Source: Theristus sp. LFF4_11 (lineage: Eukaryota > Nematoda > Chromadorea > Monhysterida > Xyalidae). Taken from it: DNA of 64,000 nt. Within the stretch, counting starts at the first letter, position 1, and each line of letters begins with the position of its first letter. Made by a program: the position numbers and the translations under genes. A model generated the notes under the pieces. That model had not been told where the DNA came from. It worked only from the letters and a program-made list of their open reading frames with translations, and searched no databases. The stretch covers positions 1 to 64,000 of the forward strand of contig JASANC010005128.1 of the NCBI GenBank assembly GCA_030248135.1, given 5' to 3'. Positions 12,666 through 22,964 of this stretch are shown here, piece after piece.

Positions 12666-13374
12666 AAGGGTTGTTAAAAAAAACAAAAATCGTCATTTTT
12701 TTTTAAATTTAAAAAAAAAATTTGAAAATCAAAGTTGTGCTAAATCAATCAGGGAGTCCGAAGAACCACATATGATATGCAAGCGCCTCCCGAATGACTC
12801 CCATATGACGGAACTTTGCAGATTTTGTTTTGGTGACCTCAATTACCCCTTTTCCAAACCGTCACCATGCCTCTTCTTGTGTTTTGACCTCCAAAACGTC
12901 ACTAATTGTCCCCAGCTAAACTAATGCTAAAGTGAAGACAAACATACCGCCTTGAAATTCGATCAATTCTTCTGATGGTGTTGCGACGACACGACACGAA
13001 GCAGCAAGCAACCAGACAACGTAGCGCTTGCAAACGGAGCAGCGAGCACAATCGGACGCTCTGCGAGGCGAATCGTCACCTTATCTGCATCGGAAATGGT
13101 AGGCCAAGCTTTGGGACGCTCAAAAACTTCATCGCAGATGTTGTCGTAGCCTAAAATCAGTCGGTAAAACGGCCCAAAATCGACTGCTAAAGGTTTTACG
13201 AGGTATAATCACAGAAAATTTTTGTTGAACTTTCGAAAAAATTTGCCAAAATTGAGGTTTTCAGAGCATATTAGAGGAAAATTTTTCAAATTTTTTTTTT
13301 TTAAATCGGCATTTTTGTTTTTTTTTAATCACTTTTTTTTTGAAAAAAAATTTCATTTTTGTTTAACAACCCTA
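12666..13374 (+). mobile_element. hAT-like non-autonomous element (TAGGGTTGTT family), copy 1
   Basis: Nearly identical over about 705 bp to 61268-61971, where a clean 8-bp duplication is seen. The ends are (T/A)AGGGTTGTTAAAA and its inverse AACAACCCTA. This copy is inserted in a run of C, so its own target duplication cannot be distinguished from the background. No ORF of note. Confidence 0.85.
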
Positions 13375-14044
13375 CCCCCCCCACCCGACGGTCTCTGGTG
13401 CTCTGGGGGGTTGTACCACTACTCCCCCCACCCACGGTACTGCCCCCCACCCCCCCCCCCCGACGGTCTCTGGTGCTCTGGAAAACACCGCACAGTGTGA
13501 TCGTAATGCATCATTATTAAAACAGCTGCATCTGCAGTTCCGGTGCTCCTCCTCCATAACACAGGAAAGAAAAAAATGCAAAAACTAAATTGATCATTTT
13601 CACCTTATCAAAAAGGCTTGGCTTAGGATTAGGATTAGGTTTAGGGTTAGGAACCTGCACAACGACTCATTACAAGCAACCTCAGATCAAAAATCAAAAA
13701 AATCACTTTTAAGAATGTATACAAATCCAGTGTGATTTATGGAACGGGTTGGGTCGGCATGAATATAGGGTGTGGTACCAACAGATTTTATGCCGTTAAT
13801 AAAGTTTTTTTTTTGTTTTTCGTGGTTATCTTGTGATGTTTGCGTTGGTATGCTGATCAACGAATGATCAACAGCGACCATTCTTCTGATAACGTAACAC
13901 ATAACGTCGCCCAGATCACGATTTCCTCGGCCGATTTCGACGATCGATGGCTCAATCAACTCAGCAGAGCATCCAGTTGGTTTTGGTTTCATTTGAAAAA
14001 ACATTGGTCGTTGTGCAATAAAAAATAACGAAAAAACACAAAAC

Positions 14045-14775
14045 ACCAATTTATTGTGATTTGGATTTTTTCGATTTTCAGAAAACCGTGAAAACCAACC
14101 ACAAACGAGGCATCATCGTCTTCCGGGTGCTCCGCTGAGTTGATTGAGCTATCGATCGTCGAAATCGGTTGAGCACAGCGCTGGCAGAGTCGCGTGACAG
14201 GTCGGCGCCCGAGACACACGTCGTGAAACGCAGATATTCCCAACACATAACGTCGCCCAGATCACGATTTCCTCGGCCGATTTCGACGATCAATAGCTCA
14301 ATCAACTCAGCAGAGCATCCGGAACACGATGATGTGTCGATTGTGGTTGGTTTTGGTTTTATTTAACATTGGTCGTTGTGCATTAAAAATTTACGAAAAA
14401 ACACAAAACACCAATTTATTGTGATTTGGATTTTTTTCGATTTTCAGAAAACCATGAAAACCAACCACAAACAAGGCATCATCGTCTTCCGGGTTCTCCG
14501 CTGAGTTGATTGAGCTGTCGATCGTCGAAATCGGTTGAGCACAGCGCTGGCAGAGTCGCGTGACAGGTTGGCGCACGAGACACACGTCGTGAAACGCAGA
14601 TATTGCCAACACGTAACGTCGCCCAGATCACGATTTCCTCTGCCGATTTCGACGATCAATGGCTCAATCAACTCAGCAGAGCATCCGGAACACGATGATG
14701 TGTCGATTGTGGTCGGTTTTGGTTTTATTTAACATTGGTCGTTGTGCAATAAAAAATTAACGAAAAAACACAAAA
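14045..14775. repeat. 366-bp tandem duplication in the left foldback arm
   Basis: The segment starting CACCAATTTATTGTGATTTG at 14045 recurs at 14411 with few differences, and the start of a third unit at 14776 is interrupted by the satellite-bearing element. ORFs of 65-75 codons that recur here are only products of the duplication. Confidence 0.85.
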
Positions 14776-14785
14776 CACCAATTTA

Positions 14786-17526
14786 TGATGCGGATGCGCG
14801 AGCGAGCGCCAGCGAGCGGACAGCGCTTCACGCATAATATGAGCCGTTATCCCCTCGCGCGCTTTTTTCAAATTTGCTCGCTGCGTCCAGCGAGCATAGT
14901 ATAAGCCACAAACTTGGTTCTGTGCACACGAAACGAACACCCAAAGTTGTGCTTGGAGCCGCGAAAAAAATTTTATCGGACAACTTTTCATACGCTGTTG
15001 ACACGAAAAACCTGTTCTGAAAACAGTGTTACTTCTTTCCCTTTGTATTTTTTTTCAGATACGTAATCAACATGTGTGCGCCCTTTCAATTTTTACCTGC
15101 AACACTTTCACAGTGGAACAAAAATGTTCCCTGGGGTAATTCCATCCGGAGATTTTGAAAATTGGGTTAATTTTTTGCCCCGACCCTTTTTTGGGGCAAA
15201 AAATTGAGCATTTTTAAAAGTTCGCAGGGTTTTCACCTGGTTTTAAGTGTTCGCCCTTTCAATTTTTAGCTGGGACAGTTTCACAGTTGAACAAAAATGT
15301 TTCCTAGGGTAATTTCATCCGTAGATTTTGAAAATTTAGTTTATTTTTTTTGCCCGGGCACTTTTTTAAATCAAAATTGTGCATTTTTGAAAGTTCGTAG
15401 CATCTTGACTGGGTATCAGTTTCTCACTCTTAGAAATTTTGTCTGAGCTACGAAAAATAATAGGAAAACGTCTAGTCCGTAAGAATTCAATGCGCTGATC
15501 ACGGATTTTGTGTTAGTTTTTTTACGTGAGCAACTCTAGATGCTGAATCGTGACGATTTCGGGCGAATCGGCCGTGGAAATTGGCAAAATCGGTCCAGAA
15601 ACGAAAAACAAGAAAAGGGTGTTTTCCAGGGTAATTCAATGCGCTGATCACGAATTTTGGGTTAGTTTTCTTACGTGAGCAACTCTAGATGCTGAATCGT
15701 GACGATTTCGGTCGAATCGGCCGTGGAAATCGGCCAAAACGGTCCAGAAACGAAAAACAAGAAACGGGTGTTTTCCAAGGTAATTCAATGCGCTGATCAC
15801 GGATTTTGGGTTAGTTTTCTTACATGAGCAACTATAGATGCTTAATCGTGACGATTTCGGGCGAATCGGCCGTGGAAATTGGCGAAATCGGTCCATAAAC
15901 GAAAAACAAGAAAAGGGTGTTTTCCAGGTTAATTCAATGCGCTGATCACGGATTTTGGGTTAGTTTTTTTATGTGAGCAATTCTAGGTACTGAATCGTGA
16001 CGATTTCGGGCGAATCAGCCGTGGAATTTAACGAAACCGGTCCAGAAATGAAAAACAAAAAACTGTGTTTTCCATAGTAATTCAATGCGCTGATCACGGA
16101 TTCTGGGTTAGTTTTCTTATGTGAGCAATTCTAGGTACTGAATCGTGACGATTTCGGGCGAATCGGCCGTGGAAATTGGCGAAATCGGTCCAGAAATGAA
16201 AAACAAAAAAACGGTGTTTTCCATAGTAATTCAATGCGCTGATCACGGATTCTGGGTTAGTTTTCTTGTGTGATGTGTGAGCAATTCTAGGTACTGAATC
16301 GTGACGATTTCGGGCGAATCGGCCGTGGAATTTAGCGAAATCGGTCCAGAAATGAAAAACAAGAAAACTGTTTTTCCAGGGTAATTCAATGCGCTGATCA
16401 CGGATTTTGCGTTAGTTTTCTTGTGTGAGAAATTCTAGATACTGAATCGTGACGATTTCGGGCGAATCGGCCGTGGAAATTGGCGAAATCGGTCCATAAA
16501 CGAAAAACAAGAAAAGAGTGTTTTCCAGGGTAATTCAATGCGCTGATCACGGATTTTGGGTTAGTTTTTTTATGTGAGCAATTCTAGATACTGAATCGTG
16601 ACGATTTCGGGCGAATCGGTCGTGGAAATTGGCGAAATCGGTCCAGAAATGAGAAACAAAAAAAAACGCTGTTTTCCATGGTAATTCAATGCGCTGATCA
16701 CGGATTTTTGGTTAGTTTTTTTATGTGAGCAATTCTAGATACTGAATCGTGACGATTTCGGGCGAATCGGTCGTGGAAATTGGCGAAATCGGTCCAGAAA
16801 TGAGAAACAAAAAAAACGCTGTTTTCCATGGTAATTCAATGCGCTGATCACGGATTTTTGGTTAGTTTTTGTATGTGAGCAACTCTAGATACTGAATCGT
16901 GACGATTTCTGGCAAATCGGCCGTGGAAATTGGCGAAATCGGTTCAGAAATGAAAAACGAGAAAACGGTTTTCCAGGGTAATTCAATGCGCTGATCATGG
17001 ATTTTGGGTTAGTTTTCTTGTGTGAGGAACTCTAGATACTGAATCGTGACGATTTCGGGCGAATCAGCCGTGGAATTTAACGAAACCGGTCCAGAAATGA
17101 AAAACAAGAAAACGGTGTTTTCCATGGTAATTCATTGCGCCGATCACGGCTTTTGGGTCAGTTTTCTTATGTGAGCAATTCTAGGTACTGAATCGTGACG
17201 ATTTTGGGCGAATCGGCCGTAGAAATAACATAGGCGAAATCGGCATAAAAACGAAAAATGAAAAACCTGAGTTGTCCGGGGTTTAGAAGAATGTGTGACC
17301 AACGAATTGTGATTTTGGTCCGACCTTCGGGGCTTATGTAAAAGTCAGAATATTATCTAAAAATGCGGGAGACGCATATAAAAGGAGGAATATGGCCTTG
17401 TGTAAGCAGTGAAAAGCTCGACAACGCTTTTCAAGTCTCTGATGTGGTACACACGGATACAAGTACATAAGGGTCATATTTTTGCGCCGTTTATTTTTTT
17501 ATTTCGGTTGCACATGGCAACCCTCG
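14786..17526 (+). mobile_element. Satellite-bearing element, copy 2
   Basis: Order: conserved left end (TGATGCGGATGCGCGAGC), GC-rich block, about two units of a 165-bp repeat (15090-15430), about twelve units of the 148-bp satellite (15541-17215), then a 250-bp right segment. The right segment holds TATAAAAGG (17379-17387). It ends near a perfect 6-bp-stem hairpin GGTTGCACATGGCAACC (17506-17522) followed by CTCG. A T(C/G) start, no long TIR and a hairpin near the end recall Helitron-related non-autonomous elements that carry tandem repeats (DINE-1/pearl type). CTCG is not the canonical CTRR end, so the class is unproven. Confidence 0.7.
15541..17215 (+). repeat. 148-bp satellite array
   Basis: About twelve tandem units of 148-149 bp, each with TGACGATTTCGGGCGAATCG, CAGAAACGAAAAACAAG and CGCTGATCACGG. 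The units differ from one another more than those at 23880-25400, so this array looks older. Confidence 0.92.
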
Positions 17527-18666
17527 TACATTGTCGTACGGCTTCATATTTAAAAGTGCATGTACGGTGGAGGTGGTCCTCTTCCTCTTTAACACAGAAA
17601 AGAAAAAAATGCGAAAACCATTTTGATCCTTTTTCATCTTATAAAAAGGCTTGGCTGGGTTATGTGATCTGGGCGACGTTATGTGTTGGCAATATCTGCG
17701 TTTCACGACGTGTGTTTCGTGCGCCGACCTGTCACGCGACTCTGCCAGCACTGTGCTCAACCGATTTCGACGATCGATAGCTCAATCAACTCAGCGGAGC
17801 ACCCGGAAGACGATGATGCCTCGTTTGTGGTTGGTTTTCACGGTTTTCTGAAAATCGAAAAAAATCCAAATCACAATAAATTGGTGTTTTGTGTTTCTTC
17901 GTAAATTTTTTATTGCACAACGACCAATAATAAATAAAACCAAAACCAACCACAATCGACACATCATCGTGTTCCGGATGCTCTGCTGAGTTGATTGAGC
18001 CATCGATCGTCGAAATCGGCCGAGGAAATCGTGATCTGGCTGGGCGACGTTATGTGTTACGTTATCAGAAGAATGGTCACTGTAATCATTCGTTAATCAG
18101 CAAACATCACAAGATAACCACGAAAAACAAAAAAAAAACTTTCTAACGGCATAAAATCTGTTGGTACCACACCCTATATTCATGCCGACCCAACCCGCTC
18201 CATAAATCACACCGTGCGGTGTTTTCATACAGCGCGCGTTTTCATCGGTGCGGTGTTTTCACCGCTGCGGTGTTTTTAGCAATTACCCGGCAGCAAATCC
18301 CTTCCTCGCACAATAGTCCTAGTCTAAAAACATTTTGCCTGCATTGTCGAGGCGTGTTCAGTACGCTCCGCGCAATTTGCGACATGAGCAGTCACGAAGT
18401 GTCTTAAACGATTTGTATACATACTTAAAAGTGATTTTTTTGATTTCTGATAAGTGGTTGCTTGCAATGAGTCGTTGTAGGTTCCTAATCCTAATCCTAA
18501 TCCTAAGCCAAGCCATTTTTATAAGGTGAAAATGGTCAATTTAGTTTTTGCATTTTTTTCTTTCCTGTGTTAAAGGGCAGGGGCCACCGCTACTGCACAT
18601 GCACCTGTTTTAATAATGATGCATTACGGTCTTGAACGCATTTTCAGATGAAAGTACAATTTTGAC

Positions 18667-18885
18667 GTAATGCATCATTATTAAAACAGCTGCATCTGCA
18701 ATTCCGGTGCTCCTCCTCCATAACACACGAAAGAAAAAAATGCAAAAACTAAATTGATCATTTTCACCTTATCAAAAAGGATTAGGATTAGGTTTAGGAT
18801 TAGGAACCTACAACGACTCATTACAAGCAACCTCAGATCAAAAATCAAAAAAATCACTTTTAAGAATGTATACAAATCCAATTTT
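18667..18885 (+). repeat. Extra copy of the foldback arm end
   Basis: Repeats 13503-13730 in the same orientation, from GTAATGCATCATTATT through the GGATTAGG run to TGTATACAAATCC, where it breaks off. It lies directly outside the right arm of the foldback element and about 110 bp upstream of the SWT1-like start codon. Confidence 0.8.
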
Positions 18886-18994
18886 GATGGTCAAAATTTG
18901 TTTTTAATTAATTAAAAAAAATTAATTTAAAAAAATCCCGATTTTTCAAAAAAAAATTCAAAAAAAGTTTAAAAAAATTTCGAACCCTAGCTAG

Positions 18995-21900
18995 ATGACA
19001 TTGGCAACAACGACGGCGTCTACTTTGAGAACGTCAATAAAAACAGAAACAGCCGGGGCCGGAGCTGTCGAAAAATCGCAGCCGCCGTTGTCCGCTCCGC
19101 CACCCGGATGGCAAGTCAAGGAATCAAGAAGCCGATCTGGGTATTATTATTTTTACAACCCTAGCAGAGTATCAGAAACGAGATGGGCCGATCATTCATT
19201 CAACGCTGCGATGGAGCAACGGCGACAACGTGGGAAAAACTCAACACAACAAGCACAACTTTTGGTTTGTTTTTTCCGACTCCGCTCCGACATCCCGAGG
19301 TTTGGAAGAAATATAGGGTTCAAAAAATGAAAATGTGAAAATCATAGCTATTTTTAACTGAAATCAGGGGGCGAGCGAGCCCGATCTTTGGCGATTTCGC
19401 TAAGGGGCAACCGTAATGGCAAACGGAGCAAACAAAAAGCTTCCGTAATGGGCTAGTTGGACCAAGTGATCGTTGATACGGTCAAAACAACAAAAATATT
19501 GTCACATTGAATCGAACCGTTATCAACAAAACACTGACCAATCTAAAAAACGAACGATGAATTCATGACTATCATGCGATAGCCATTGTAAAACAAATCA
19601 TAAGGTGCCCATGGCATGGCCTGCGACGGAGGCGCAGAAAAATTTTCGATTTCGGCACAAAATTTCCAAAAAAAAAACTTTGAAGTCCTCGCAAACTGAA
19701 AAAATCGAAAAAAGCTGACGCAAACGACGATTTTTTTTGCGTCATCCCAAATTATTTTGCGTCATTGGCGCACGATGTTGCGTCAAAAAAACCTGGTTAT
19801 CTGTACCACTCGTATTTGCAATGTGCTTACCATCCACATGCGCAGCGCGATTCCAAATACAAACACATTACACCCTACAAAAATACCACAGCAATAACAT
19901 GTACTTTTAAAGATCAGTTTCAGTCAGTCAGTAATTTTTGGTGCATTTGTAATTTTTTGTCTCTTCCAACCGAAGCGCTACGCGACGTAGCCCCCTAGGC
20001 GCGCCGGCTGAATGACTGAGTGGATAGCATTTGGGACTTCCATTCCAATCGAAAGGCCCGGGTTCGAATCGAATCCGCTTGTCAGCACTCGGCTGCCCCG
20101 GGCTGCGTGGGGCTTAATGGTTCGGCAGCATAAACGTCGGCTTTTTTGATTCACAAGATTGCTGTTCCGGTGGCGAGGAACTTAATGACATCGCGCCCAT
20201 GCATACCAGCGCAGCTTGCCCAACGCCCACTTCTATAGCAGAAAAAACTGCTTATAACTTCGCAGCCCATGTGGTGGACAATAAAGAATTGCGACACTGC
20301 CTTTCCCCAAGTGCGTTATGTAAGGATAAAAAGGGAGCAACAAACAACAACAACAGCCCCCAGGCGCTGCACGACGCGCGACGCTAGCCTGTCCCGAGAC
20401 ACCCTAGGAACCCCCTATGCACATCTCTGAAAAATAGCGGTTGTTATGTTGATACACTAAAATAGCATAGTGTTGATACACTCAAATAGGACACGTAGTA
20501 TTCACTCAAACTGAATGATACACTAAAATATTTTTGCTACATTATTTTTTCAATGATACATTAATATGTTTTGCTACTTTTTAGTCTTCTGTTTCTGTCG
20601 ATGCAAGAGGACAGAAACCCGCCACTGAAAATTATCTGGATGAAAGTACCTGTTCGCTGTCTCAGCGGGCGTCATCGTCATCGGCAAATGCAAGTGAAAC
20701 TCCATGGAGATCCGTTGAATACGACGGCAATGATGCGGAAACAGAGCCGATGGATTTCCAACACGGCAACACAATGGACATCGATCCAACATTCATGTTC
20801 CATCGTCCGAAGGTTTTTCGGCAAGGAAGCCTTGCTTTCGTTATGTTCTTTGACGTTGAACGGTAAAATGCAAGTTTTTCAGAGCACGTTCGCCATCGAA
20901 GCGGATCGATTTGTTGAACAGCAGAAACACTCGCGAATTCTACCGTCAACTCGTGCGGTTCTTTATTTTGTGGTCGATACAAACATTCTGATCGGTTCGC
21001 TGGAAGTACTGTCGCTGATACTGAACACAAACTGTGCACCAAACGGTATGCAAATGCAATTTGTTATTCAAAAAATTTGAAGATATGTGTATAGAAGATA
21101 GCCAAAACAAGCTTCGTTTGTTTGAAACAACAGGCTACCATGACGTTTGCGCTGTGATCCCGTGGGTTGTGCAGTGCGAATTGGACTCACTGAAAGCGCC
21201 CAGCTATCTCGCACAAGCGAATTGGTGTTCGGTTTGTTTCTGTGTGTTTCCAGTATGTTCACAGTTCAAAGCGATGTTTGTTTTCCATGTTTAGCGGCAC
21301 TGGAAAGCGCACGACGCTCAGCGTGCGTTGTCCGACTCGGCACAACACGAGCGCCTGATGCTGCAAGGCGCCTTCGAAGACTCGTGCTCGTTGGCTGGCT
21401 TTGTGCACGCCAGTAATGACTCTCGTGTGCTCAAGTGTGCCGTGCAGTGGAAATCGAATCGTAAGACTAGCATGTGTTTTTGTTTGTAGCACGTTGAGCT
21501 GGATGTTTTCGTAAGCATGACCGATTGAAAAACGAACCGAAGAACATTGTATCGGAAATGTCTTTGCGGTTTCAATTGGGCATGTGTTCGGACCTCGCAC
21601 AGGAATACTCCGTAACCAATCCGATCCGCTAGTTTTATATCATCCACTCATCACTTGTCAGGCTGCAGATGAGTGACCCCTTTTTACAAGAAAAACAAAC
21701 TGCTTGAATGCTTCAAAAATCTTCCTGCCACCTATAAATTCAGGTTTTATGGTGGTTTTGCTGCGTTTTGGTGCCAGCAGATACTTTTCCATATTAATGA
21801 AAACATTCTTGAGCATGTCATGCTGTTTACAACTATCATTGCTATTGCTTGCAGTTCCAAAATCGGCAGAGATTGGTGGGCGTGCAAAGGGCAAGGTTGT

Positions 21901-22131
21901 GCTGCTAACTGATGACAGAAGCATGCTTACCCGTGCCATCGCGTGTCGAATTGACTCTGCCAATAGTAAAGTAAGTCATGCTCATGAAACGCTGCTAGTT
22001 TACATCCACATACGTTTTTTACGCTTGTTCGTAGATTACCAGAAGAAAAGTTTTGGTTTTCACGAATGTTTTTGTTTTAGGAAGTTATGGACATGTTTGC
22101 TCAACTGGCTGTAGAAAATGGTGTTGCTTGA
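18995..22131 (+). CDS. SWT1-like protein: WW domain plus PIN ribonuclease domain
   Basis: Exons: 18995-19264, 20585-20812, 20883-21045, 21134-21231, 21295-21460, 21855-21970, 22081-22131 (1092 nt, 363 aa). The end of exon 4 is the least certain; 21252 also fits the phase. A WW domain is seen at residues 36-67 (PPPGW, YYYFYN, ETRW). The PIN fold is seen as VVDTNIL (D198), IPWVVQCELDSLK (E236), NDSRVLKCAVQ and GKVVLLTDDRSM, the set of acidic residues used by PIN nucleases. Yeast Swt1 is a nuclear endoribonuclease in mRNA quality control and has the same WW-PIN order. This protein stops soon after the PIN domain, so the C-terminal region of larger homologues is missing. Intron 1 is full of repeats. 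Confidence 0.82.
19400..20429 (-). mobile_element. hAT-like element copy 2, interrupted by a SINE
   Basis: Inverse copy of 7431-8100. Its terminus CAGAGATGTGCATAGG ends at 20429. Its other end is lost. Without the SINE and one target copy the length matches copy 1 (about 665 bp). It lies in intron 1 of the SWT1-like gene. Confidence 0.85.
20003..20354 (+). mobile_element. tRNA-derived SINE
   Basis: The 5' part has pol III promoter boxes: an A-box-like TGACTGAGTGGATAGC and a B-box-like GGTTCGAATC (20061-20070). The 352-bp element ends in a CAA/AAC repeat tail. It is flanked by AGCCCCCTAGGCGC (19989-20002) and AGCCCCCAGGCGC (20355-20367). The uninterrupted site is present in the other hAT copy near 7485-7515, which confirms the insertion. 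Confidence 0.88.
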
Positions 22132-22541
22132 GGCTGATGGCAGTTATTCGGGAAAACTTTCATTGGTGTAAAAAGAAATTTAATTTAATTTTTTTTTAAT
22201 TTTTGAAGTTTCAAATTTTCTAATTTCTAAATGTGAAATTGTGTCAAGTTAACAAATTGTCACCTTCATAATAGATTTTGCATATCCACAGTATAAAGAC
22301 ACTGTCGTCATGGAGAATAAAGCGGTACTGGTTTCAAGCCAAAGTGCAATTTCTGCTTCTTTATGGAAGCCACAAAAATCCTGTTTTTTTGACGAGGGCC
22401 CGTTACATTCAGCAGATAAAGATCTGCGATGTGCTAAGCACAACTTCAACCAACCTGTGTCGTTCAGTGCAGACTGCAACACTTGTCAGGGACCTGCATC
22501 GTGTTCTAAATAGAACCAGGGACATTCAAATATGCAAACTA

Positions 22542-22928
22542 CAGGTCGTTTCAGAAGTAGTGGGTAGGTGTTCCAAAAGCCGGTAAATATAAAAAAAAAC
22601 AAAAATCGGATTAAAAAAACAACATTTCGTATTCATGGTGCAATGATTCGGCTGCATACAAGCTAATGTTTCACGCCGGTGCCGGACCAGAACCCGCAGT
22701 TGCGTGATGAAATCAATGACTTAGTTCGTCGCTCCGCGTAGCGCGGCTCCCGTTGTTCGGTTTTTTTGTGTTTTGCTCAGTCATTTTCGATTCGTGTGCA
22801 GATGAATGAATTTCCTTGAAATTTTGCACAAATCTAAGTTTAGTCTTCCTGAACAACTGTCTAAACTTTCGTTGAATATGGCTCGAGAAATAGCGCGTCA
22901 AACACCTACTTAATACTTCTAAAACACC
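22542..22928. mobile_element. Mariner-like MITE, full length
   Basis: Left end CAGGTCGTTTCAGAAGTAG after TA. The right end, read inversely, is GGTGTTTTAGAAGTATT followed by AAGTAGGTGTTTGACGCG, matching the left end of the 4289 and 11062 copies. About 390 bp, no ORF. It starts some 400 bp after the SWT1-like stop codon. Confidence 0.75.
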
Positions 22929-22964
22929 TACAGTTTCTCTGACCATGAATGTTCGGACCAGCTA

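Larger units (their letters stand above)
13503..18628. mobile_element. Foldback composite element with about 1.1 kb inverted arms
   Basis: The left arm (13503 to about 14785) and right arm (about 17560-18628) are inverted copies ending in CGTAATGCATCATTATT. Shared landmarks are the block GGAAAGAAAAAAATGC, a degenerate TTAGG run next to AAAAAGGCTTGG, GTTGGGTCGGCATGAATA and the GAGTTGATTGAGC segment. The left arm also has a 366-bp tandem duplication. The satellite-bearing element 14786-17526 lies between the arms. No transposase was seen. Confidence 0.75.

Noticed and set aside
13620..13660. TTAGG-like runs as telomere remnants (also near 18500 and 59700)
   Set aside because: They are short, irregular and always part of the same foldback arm, so they travel with a mobile element.
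14045..14735. Several 65-88 codon ORFs repeated in the 14 kb region as a gene family
   Set aside because: They recur because of the 366-bp duplication and the inverted arms; both strands are open equally.
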